DNA of 7,960 bases from an uncultured Acetobacteraceae bacterium (GTDB lineage: Bacteria; Pseudomonadota; Alphaproteobacteria; Acetobacterales; Acetobacteraceae), in contig CALNAL010000052.1 in the NCBI GenBank assembly GCA_937874445.1, positions 1 to 7,960 on the forward strand, given 5' to 3'. The notes beneath the pieces were generated by a model. That model searched no databases and was not told where the DNA came from. It saw only the letters and a list, made by a program, of their open reading frames with translations. Below, in pieces: positions 1 to 5,646 of the stretch. How positions within the stretch are numbered: position 1 is the first letter of the stretch; each line of letters starts with the position of its first letter. The position numbers and the translations under genes were made by a program.

Positions 1-33
1 GCTCGTGGGCTCGGAGAGGTGTATAAGAGACAG
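1..33 (+). other. Residual Nextera Read 2 / Tn5 mosaic-end adapter (artefact)
   Basis: Positions 2-17 read CTCGTGGGCTCGGAGA and positions 19-33 read GTGTATAAGAGACAG. Together they reproduce the Illumina Nextera Read 2 transposase adapter, with mismatches only at position 1 and position 18 (G where the adapter has T). Positions 15-33 are the 19-bp Tn5 mosaic end with one mismatch. This is library-preparation sequence left at a contig end, not genomic DNA. Any reading frame that starts in it, such as a GTG at position 5, is spurious. Confidence 0.96.
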
Positions 34-141
34 CAGCAGGGCGGTGGCGCGCGCGAACAGGGCACGGCGCGGCCCGGCCGGCAGCCGCCGCCACAGCCGG
101 TGCAAAGGCCCCACTCCGGTCCGGAATTCCACGTCTGGCAT
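34..141 (-). CDS. 5' end of an unidentified protein, truncated by the adapter
   Basis: On the minus strand an ATG at 141-139 opens a frame that stays open for 36 codons to position 34, where genomic sequence ends. It begins MPDVEFRTGVGPLHRLWRRL and goes on with Pro/Arg/Ala/Leu-rich sequence. About 31 of 36 third positions are G or C, as expected for a real gene in this genome. An in-frame ATG at 192-190 would add 17 residues; neither start has a convincing ribosome-binding site (a GGCGGAAG lies upstream of the longer one). It is divergent from the DUF3126 gene, so their promoters would share the gap. The basic amphipathic N-terminus recalls glycosyltransferases and similar cytosolic enzymes, but that is an impression only and I do not assign a function. 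Confidence 0.4.
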
Positions 142-292
142 CGGCGCGGACCGTGCCGGATGCGGGCCGAGGGGGCAAGAGGGCAAACGCATTCCTGGCG
201 CTTCCGCCCGGCCGTCCCGCGCACGGACCGCTTGGCCTGGCGGCGCCGACGCGCTAACGGAGGGGCACTCACAACGGGAGATCCGCCTCGCT

Positions 293-535
293 ATGACTAG
301 AACCGACATGGACCGCGTGCAGGCCTATCTCCGCCGCCTGCTGGGCAGCGACCGCATCAACATCATCACCCCCGCGCGTCCCGGGCTCACCGTGGAGCTG
401 GCGGTGGACGAGGAGGTGATCGGCACGATCTACGAGGATCGCGACGAGGGTGAACTCTCCTATGCCATCAACATCACGGTGCTGGGCGAGGACCTGCCTC
501 CCGCCCCCGCGCCGGCGCGGGCCCGGCGGGGCTGA
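293..535 (+). CDS. DUF3126-like small protein
   Basis: An 80-residue cytosolic protein with no signal peptide or membrane segment. Residues 6-20 (MDRVQAYLRRLLGSD) form the helix typical of the family, followed by a beta-strand region with acidic, Gly-containing turns (residues 31-64, including EVIGTIYEDRDEGELSYAIN). This layout matches DUF3126, a short family of unknown function essentially restricted to Alphaproteobacteria. The last 13 residues are a low-complexity Pro/Ala/Arg tail (PAPAPARARRG) beyond the usual end of the domain. I chose ATG 293; ATG 308 (residue 6) would begin exactly at the conserved helix and is a fair alternative. A GGGAG at 276-280 lies 12 bases before ATG 293, a little far for a Shine-Dalgarno. 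Family identification is by motif memory; no biochemical role is known to me. Confidence 0.75.
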   Translation: MTRTDMDRVQAYLRRLLGSDRINIITPARPGLTVELAVDEEVIGTIYEDRDEGELSYAINITVLGEDLPPAPAPARARRG

Positions 536-610
536 GGGCATTGTCGGGAGGCGCCGCCGGGGGACGAGTTTAGGGCTTTCTTAATTTTTTCTCGCAAAAC
601 TGAGATGGCT

Positions 611-666
611 CGGAAACCATCTGCCCGCAAGGCTGCGGGGGAGAGGTTCCTGCCATGAGGTTTCCG
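611..666 (+). promoter_or_regulatory. Stem-loop leader around a start codon
   Basis: CGGAAACC (611-618) is a perfect complement of GGTTTCCG (659-666). The adjoining AT (619-620) can also pair with the AT of the ATG at 655 across a two-base bulge. Inside this long-range stem sits a second hairpin, CCCGCA / TGCGGG (624-629 and 634-639) with an AGGC loop, and next to it the purine-rich GGGAGAGG (639-646), a good Shine-Dalgarno eight bases before ATG 655. Folding would put the start codon in the outer stem and leave the Shine-Dalgarno between the two stems. Two further small hairpins follow (AACCG/CGGTT near 677-689 and CTCCC/GGGAG at 692-706). It does not match a riboswitch class that I can name; the regulatory role is inference. 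Confidence 0.35.
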
Positions 667-702
667 TTGGCGAAAACCGCCTCCGGTTGCGCTCCCCCGT
701 AG
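655..702 (+). CDS. Short ORF, probable detached N-terminus of the 755-1057 protein
   Basis: ATG 655, with GGAGAGG eight bases upstream, encodes MRFPLAKTASGCAPP and stops at TAG 700-702. Third positions are GC-biased across this short frame, and immediately after the stop the same bias appears in the next frame, from AGG 701 onward. If the C5 run at 694-698 had four C instead, translation would continue as CAPRREFARRDKEWHERAL and run into the downstream ORF, giving one 133-residue protein. I therefore read this as the N-terminus of that protein separated by a one-base frameshift (assembly error, natural mutation or recoding). A genuine 15-residue leader peptide is the alternative. Confidence 0.4.
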   Translation: MRFPLAKTASGCAPP

Positions 703-754
703 GGAGTTCGCCCGCCGCGACAAGGAGTGGCATGAGCGGGCCCTGGATGGGGCC

Positions 755-1057
755 ATGCAGATTCTCGCCCCCGGCGCGTCCCAGCCGATCCTCCCCGTGG
801 CGCCTCTTTCCCCCGCGGCGAACGCGCTTGGGGAAGATGCCTACGCGGCGGGGGCCTTCGCGGTCGCGCCGGAGGTGGCCGTCACCGAGGCGGTGGCGGC
901 GGCGGGCGAGGCGGTGGCCTCCGCCGAGGACCGCTCCCCGCGGGAAACCCCGACCGGAGGGCGGACCGGCCAATCCCGCGCCTCTTTCGCTTCCGCATCG
1001 CACCCCCGGGGGGCGCGGCGCGGCGGACGGGGCTGCATGCTCGACATTTTCGTCTGA
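755..1057 (+). CDS. Small Ala-rich protein of unknown function, 5' end uncertain
   Basis: From ATG 755 this encodes 100 residues. It begins MQILAPGASQPILPVAPLSP, continues with an Ala/Val/Glu-rich middle that is probably helical or disordered, then a Ser/Arg/Gly-rich stretch, and ends in a hydrophobic tail RGCMLDIFV. It has no signal peptide or clear membrane segment. Third codon positions are strongly G/C, unlike the Arg/Pro-rich readings of the other frames. Coding character in this frame extends upstream to 701 without any ATG, GTG or TTG, which points to an N-terminus displaced by a frameshift (see 655-702). A second possible start is ATG 732, preceded by a strong AAGGAG at 722-727, but it lies in another frame and would need one extra base in the G-run near 749-752. 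I recognise no family. Confidence 0.55.
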   Translation: MQILAPGASQPILPVAPLSPAANALGEDAYAAGAFAVAPEVAVTEAVAAAGEAVASAEDRSPRETPTGGRTGQSRASFASASHPRGARRGGRGCMLDIFV

Positions 1058-1117
1058 TTCTTTCTCAACTCGTTATCCTGTCCGGCTTGATCCGGGGCGC
1101 CGGGGCGCTCAATTTGC

Positions 1118-1675
1118 GTGTCGCGCTGCCTGCCCCCACAGCCTGAGAGGTGCGTCCTGTCTGCTTCGTCCGCTGCTTCCCCCGCCGTCCTTCCCGCCGA
1201 CGCCCGCATTTGCCGGGTGGTACTGGAGGGGGCGATGCTCGCCAATGCCTCGGCCCTGACCGAGGCCGACCGCGCCCAGGCGGTGGCCGATCTGGAGGTG
1301 GAGAACCATTTTCTTCCCGCCGCCCGCCGCAACGGGCTCGAGCCCGGCCCCTACGTGCTGCATCTCTCTCTCTGGTCGGGCAAGCTGCTGTTCGACATCC
1401 GTCGCGCCGACGACACGCCCCTCTACGCCCTGGCCCTGGCCCTCAGCCCCTTCCGCAGCCTGGTCAAGGACTACTATCTGCTGGTCGATTCCTACGCGAC
1501 CGCCGTGCAGGAGGGCCGCGAGGCCCGCATCGAGGCCATCGACATGGGTCGGCGCGGCCTGCACAACGAGGGCGCGCGGCTGATGATCGCGCGCCTGGCC
1601 GGCAAGGTGGAGATCGACCTGGCCACCGCGCGCCGGCTGTTCACCCTGCTGTGCGTGCTGCACCATCGCATCTGA
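1118..1675 (+). CDS. UPF0262 family protein
   Basis: The protein shows the UPF0262 signature: ICRVVLEG near residue 31, PFRSLVKDYYLLVDSY around 111-126, and the hallmark RIEAIDMGRRGLHNEG at 137-152, followed by LAGKVEIDLATARRLFTLLC near the C-terminus. The family is alphaproteobacterial, about 155-165 residues, soluble and of unknown function. From GTG 1118 the product is 185 residues, so the first 25 or so (Ser/Ala/Pro-rich) exceed the usual length. There is no in-frame ATG before the conserved core. GTG 1118 lacks a good Shine-Dalgarno, whereas a CTG at 1157 has GAGAGG (1145-1150) six bases before it and would give 172 residues, so the start is unresolved. It is followed after nine bases by mtnA and is probably co-transcribed with it. 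Confidence 0.88.
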   Translation: MSRCLPPQPERCVLSASSAASPAVLPADARICRVVLEGAMLANASALTEADRAQAVADLEVENHFLPAARRNGLEPGPYVLHLSLWSGKLLFDIRRADDTPLYALALALSPFRSLVKDYYLLVDSYATAVQEGREARIEAIDMGRRGLHNEGARLMIARLAGKVEIDLATARRLFTLLCVLHHRI

Positions 1676-1684
1676 AAGCCCGCC

Positions 1685-2776
<1,092 letters not shown>

Positions 2777-2811
2777 AAAGCGTCAGGCCTGTGCTTGGGC
2801 AAAGGTTCAGG

Positions 2812-2840
2812 TTGCGAATGTGATCAAATTAGCGATTAAT
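2812..2840 (+). promoter_or_regulatory. Candidate sigma-70-type promoter for the methyltransferase-like gene
   Basis: TTGCGA (2812-2817) and ATTAAT (2835-2840) are separated by 17 bases and each match four of six consensus positions. They lie at the start of the AT-richer stretch, about 60 bases before the preferred start codon of the next gene. No clear rho-independent terminator follows mtnA, so read-through is also possible. This is a pattern match only. Confidence 0.25.
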
Positions 2841-2902
2841 TGGGATGGTTTTTTGCCCTGCCCCGGGACATTGTTTCCAGATACCGCGCCGAAGGAATCG
2901 TT

Positions 2903-3475
2903 ATGAACGACACGATGACGAGCAAAGAGCGCTTGCTGCTCGAAAGCTTTCTACGATGCTCCGACAATTATCTGGAATTCGGATGCGGTGCCAGCACGGT
3001 CATTGCAGCTAATCTTGTTGGAACTTCGGTAACGGCGATCGATAGTTCCCAGGCCTGGATCGACGAGGTCGCAAAGACATGCGCTGAGCAAAGCACGAAA
3101 ATCGTCCCGCGTTTGGTGCATGTAGACATTGGCCCAATTGGCAATTGGGGAACTCCCACGGACCCGAATACGAGTGCCCAGTGGCCGGCCTATTACGAAC
3201 GGATCTGGGAAGAGCCTGATACGGCAAAGAGCGACCTGTTCCTGGTCGACGGCCGCTTCCGCATCGCATGCTTCATGATGATCCTCTTGAACTGCGAAGA
3301 GGGTTCAACCGTCCTTATCCATGATTATGACTATCGCCCGAAGTACCATGTCATCGAGCAGGTAGCCGACCAGATTTCTGTGGCGGGGAACCTTTCTGCC
3401 TTCCGACTATTACGGGGGGATTTTCGTGCTTCTGCCAGGACCATCCTGAAGGAATTTTGTCTTGATCCAGATTGA
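2903..3475 (+). CDS. SAM-dependent methyltransferase-like protein
   Basis: A 190-residue soluble protein with a Rossmann-type class I methyltransferase core. Motif I is YLEFGCGAST (23-32), the acidic end of strand 2 is VTAIDSSQAWIDEV (43-56), and HVDIGPIGNWG follows at 73-83. The later strands give LFLVDGRFR (112-120) and VLIHDYDYRPKYHV (137-150). It resembles short methyltransferase-fold proteins found in capsule and glycan clusters; substrate and activity are unknown. I start at ATG 2903 because GAAGGA (2891-2896) sits six bases upstream; an in-frame ATG at 2840 would add 21 residues without a good ribosome site. Base composition is clearly less GC-rich than mtnA, which suggests acquisition. 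It converges on the beta-helix gene with 27 bases between the stops. Codons 171-172 include a G6 run (3414-3419). Confidence 0.72.
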   Translation: MNDTMTSKERLLLESFLRCSDNYLEFGCGASTVIAANLVGTSVTAIDSSQAWIDEVAKTCAEQSTKIVPRLVHVDIGPIGNWGTPTDPNTSAQWPAYYERIWEEPDTAKSDLFLVDGRFRIACFMMILLNCEEGSTVLIHDYDYRPKYHVIEQVADQISVAGNLSAFRLLRGDFRASARTILKEFCLDPD

Positions 3476-3502
3476 CTGAACCTGATTGGGCAACTTTTCC
3501 TG

Positions 3503-4888
3503 CTATCGGGAAGGCCTCGCAGGTCCTGTGATGCGATAGCCCTTTATTCCAGGCGCGACAACATTATTAGACAGCGCCACGCCAGAACTCGCGTAAATGC
3601 CAGCATAGTGAGCGCCCCCAGTTACAGTGTTTTTGGCGACCGTGGCATTCTCGGCCTCAACTCGAATGACTGCCAGATTGCTGGCAGCAGTAGCGGCGTT
3701 GTTTATTTTATTCCCAATAATTTTTATTTCTTTTGGGGTTCCACTAGCATCTGCATAGCACCCGATCGCAGAACTGCCGCCGAGAATATTTGAGAAATTA
3801 TTTTCATGCACATCTATATTTTGTGTGTTTCCGCGAATAAGAACAGATGAATTATAAAAATTGTTATTTGATATTGAAACGTCTGCAACAGATGTCATTT
3901 TTCCAATTGGGGAAATGAGAATTGCGCCGGACTTGGGAGATTTATATGAAATATCGTTCCCGGTCAGAGTAAATTTTCTCGACATTGGCCCGGGAGAATC
4001 GAATCCAGTTTCTTTTGAGTTGACATTTATTATCTGATTTGTGTTCATCTCTACTATTTTATTATTAATGATAGAAACATTGCTGGTGCCCCACCAATGG
4101 TCAAAATCCGAATTTGAGAATCCGCTAACGTCGTTTTCTTGTTCGAGAACGTCGCTGCAACCAATGCAGGCGACAAAATCTCCTGCCCCTTCCCCGTCTG
4201 TTTCCGCGCCTCTCCCAACGACCCGAAGGATTCGTACCCGGCTAACGAAGTCCATCTCGATGGCATGCGTGCCTTGTCCGGCACGAGCTTCTGTATAGTC
4301 AATCGTCCCACCCTCGATTGAAATGTCATGGTCGCTAAGCAAGGTGACTAATGTGCCGTTTTTAACGGAGACAGGGACTGAAAGTTTGATACTCGACGCT
4401 GCAACGGAAACGATCGTCGTTCCCAGCGGGATACCTTCTGCCAACACTTCTTGGCCGACCGTGGCTCCCTGCGTGGAGGAAACGTGCAGAAACGCGACAT
4501 CTGTCGTTCTGTCTGTCGTTGTCAAATACCGAATCGAATTATTCCGATTCCTGAAGACGGAGTGGGCTTTGCCGCTTCCCGTTGGCCGGAAGGTTGCGTG
4601 ATAGGCGAGGACATGTGTATTCGAAGAGAGGAGAACCGTACCGGACAACTTGCAGATCAGTCCGGGGGGGACGTAGAGCGTGCCCCCGCCGGGAGGAATT
4701 GCTGCCGCGGCTGCCTGAAGAGAGGCGGTATCGTCGCCAGTTCCATTGCACGTGGCGCCAAAATCGCGGACATTTGTGGCACCTGCTGGCGCCTGCTGGG
4801 GTGGGAAATCTGTAGCTCTAACTTGATTGTTTAACGGAAAAACAAGAAAAAACACAATAATAAAAAGAGAACTTTGAGTATATACCAT
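3503..4888 (-). CDS. Secreted right-handed beta-helix protein (pectate-lyase-3 / tailspike-like)
   Basis: 461 residues. Residues 1-25 form a signal peptide (hydrophobic SLFIIVFFLVFPL, likely cleavage after VRA), so export is expected. Residues 39-60 (NVRDFGATCNGTGDDTASLQ) are the classic opening of the Pectate_lyase_3 fold, and PPGGGTLYVPPG (65-76) follows. Residues about 131-182 look like a small beta insert (GIPLGTTIVSV). From about 185 to 445 there are repeated rungs with Asn ladders (IINNKI, LTGNDIS, ISNNNF, HENNFS, IIGNKI, AKNTV, LSNNVV), typical of parallel beta-helix repeats. The fold is used by polysaccharide lyases and hydrolases, epimerases and phage tailspikes; I cannot point to catalytic residues, so activity is open. 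The gene is AT-richer than the flanks, converges on the methyltransferase-like gene, and has only a weak upstream GGGA. A C7 run (minus strand, 4664-4670) lies early in the frame. Confidence 0.85.
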   Translation of the reverse strand: MVYTQSSLFIIVFFLVFPLNNQVRATDFPPQQAPAGATNVRDFGATCNGTGDDTASLQAAAAAIPPGGGTLYVPPGLICKLSGTVLLSSNTHVLAYHATFRPTGSGKAHSVFRNRNNSIRYLTTTDRTTDVAFLHVSSTQGATVGQEVLAEGIPLGTTIVSVAASSIKLSVPVSVKNGTLVTLLSDHDISIEGGTIDYTEARAGQGTHAIEMDFVSRVRILRVVGRGAETDGEGAGDFVACIGCSDVLEQENDVSGFSNSDFDHWWGTSNVSIINNKIVEMNTNQIINVNSKETGFDSPGPMSRKFTLTGNDISYKSPKSGAILISPIGKMTSVADVSISNNNFYNSSVLIRGNTQNIDVHENNFSNILGGSSAIGCYADASGTPKEIKIIGNKINNAATAASNLAVIRVEAENATVAKNTVTGGAHYAGIYASSGVALSNNVVAPGIKGYRITGPARPSR

Positions 4889-4999
4889 TTTGGTCAGTTC
4901 CCGCTTCCTGTTTCAGGACGCATTGTCTATGCAAAACACGTCAATATATCGATTATGTTGGATGTTTTGTTCCATATCTCTGGGTGCTGGCGGACAGAA

Positions 5000-5260
5000 C
5001 AAAATCTATATATTGCCGTTGAGAATATCAATCATCCCCGATCTGTCCCATGAAAATCGGACGCATCCAGAAGCTTCTACGGTAGACTGATACCACGCAA
5101 TTGGAGCGGAGGCATAGTCAAGATGAAAGGAATTTAAAATTTCTGCGACGCGCACATTGATGACAATCTGGTCGGTTGCAAAGGAAGGGGCGTCGGGGGT
5201 GTGCATGTTGGGAAACGCGGCGCGCATAGATGATGTCAATCTGCGGAATATACTTCCTGG
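5000..5260 (-). pseudogene. Decayed gene, probably from a polysaccharide-cluster family
   Basis: Read on the minus strand, 5260 to 5066 gives protein-like sequence that includes DQIVINVRVAEIL, FHLDYASAPIAWYQS and VEASG, with no convincing start codon (the frame runs into AT-rich DNA). After the GGA at 5068-5066 the protein-like reading moves to another frame: from 5063 it reads RPIFMGQIGDD, then meets TGA (5030-5028) and resumes with YSQRQYIDF. One missing base restores GLRPIFMGQIGDD, and changing TGA to TGG restores DDWYS. A single-base deletion and a nonsense codon therefore explain the break. The pattern VINxRxxEIL, HxDYxxxPIAWY and RPxFMGQ resembles, from memory, a family of glycosyltransferase-like proteins in exopolysaccharide clusters; that assignment is tentative. 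Without repair the visible frame is a 77-codon ORF from TTG 5239 to a TAG at 5006. Confidence 0.6.
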
Positions 5261-5264
5261 AACG

Positions 5265-5350
5265 ACATGTGATAATATTATATAACAAATAGAATTGTAA
5301 CTATTATTCTGGCATTATCTTGTAATTATTCGTATATTATGCTGAATAAT
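5265..5350. promoter_or_regulatory. AT-rich block, possible regulatory region
   Basis: This is the most AT-rich part of the window. It contains the 10-base perfect palindrome ATAATATTAT (5271-5280) and several TATATT/TATTAT-like hexamers. Such a block in a GC-rich genome could carry promoters for the divergent genes or bind a nucleoid silencer of acquired DNA. No hexamer pair with proper spacing stood out, so the role is inference. Confidence 0.3.
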
Positions 5351-5387
5351 CCAGGCCTTCAGCTTGAATAATTTGCGCTTTGCTGAA
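5341..5387 (+). repeat. Two competing hairpins, GCTGAA / TTCAGC / GCTGAA
   Basis: GCTGAA (5341-5346) can pair with TTCAGC (5358-5363) across an 11-base loop. The same TTCAGC can instead pair with a second GCTGAA (5382-5387) across an 18-base loop. The two pairings exclude each other and lie just before an AGGAAGG (5392-5398) that precedes ATG 5401. The six-base arms are short, so chance is quite possible. Confidence 0.3.
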
Positions 5388-5400
5388 AAATAGGAAGGTC

Positions 5401-5538
5401 ATGCGGACACGATTGAAGTGGGCTTTCTGCCAAATGTGTTATGCTGAGCCTACTCAAAATCTTTATACCAAGGGTATGCCACCAGGCAGAAACATACACC
5501 AGCCGGCAGGCGTTGCCATTTCCGAGGGTCCATGGTGA
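5401..5538 (+). CDS. Possible 45-residue small ORF, unknown function
   Basis: ATG 5401 is preceded by AGGAAGG (5392-5398), with AGGA ending five bases before the start, one of the better ribosome-binding sites in the window. The frame runs 45 codons to TGA 5536-5538. The product starts MRTRLKWAFCQMCYAEPTQN and has two Cys near the N-terminus, no signal peptide and no recognisable family. It lies 108 bases before the glycosyltransferase start and on the same strand, so it could be a leader ORF, a small gene or the remnant of something larger. Support is the ribosome site alone; codon use is unremarkable. Confidence 0.25.
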   Translation: MRTRLKWAFCQMCYAEPTQNLYTKGMPPGRNIHQPAGVAISEGPW

Positions 5539-5626
5539 GTATCGAATGCCGCTCGTTACGGCGGGGGCGGGAACAGGCCCCCGCAGCCCGTCCACGGTAG
5601 CTGGCGCAGGACGATGTTTCTCTTCT

Positions 5627-5634
5627 GGGGGGGG
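5627..5634 (+). repeat. G8 homopolymer before the glycosyltransferase start
   Basis: Eight consecutive G lie immediately before the TGGAGG that serves ATG 5647. The run is in frame with an upstream ATG at 5614, so if that ATG were used, a change in run length would switch the reading frame. Slipped-strand change at such runs is a known switching mechanism in surface-glycan genes of other bacteria; here it is only a possibility. Confidence 0.9.
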
Positions 5635-5646
5635 TGGAGGTTGCAA

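Larger units (their letters stand above)
4889..5646. other. 758-base gap between divergent genes: decayed gene, AT-rich block, possible small ORF
   Basis: This gap separates the start of the beta-helix gene (minus) from the start of the glycosyltransferase (plus). It holds a gene remnant on the minus strand (about 5000-5260), a very AT-rich block (about 5265-5350), two competing hairpins (5341-5387), a possible 45-codon ORF (5401-5538) and a G-rich run before the glycosyltransferase. I see no transposase gene, tRNA or direct repeats that would mark an insertion-sequence boundary. Promoters for both flanking genes should lie here, but I could not place them convincingly. Confidence 0.7.

Noticed and set aside
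5..535. 176-residue ORF from GTG 5 covering the DUF3126 gene
   Set aside because: It begins in adapter sequence and its first 96 residues are low-complexity; the real gene starts at 293 or 308.
1140..1160. CTGAGAGGTG before UPF0262 as a TPP-riboswitch motif
   Set aside because: Only a short partial resemblance; the other conserved riboswitch segments are absent.
2797..2858. GGGCAAA / TTTGCCC as a terminator after mtnA
   Set aside because: The arms are about 48 bases apart and the T run lies inside the stem, not after it.
5461..5490. Inverted ATACC-AAG-GGTAT as an insertion-sequence end
   Set aside because: Arms are only five bases; there is no partner repeat, target duplication or transposase nearby.
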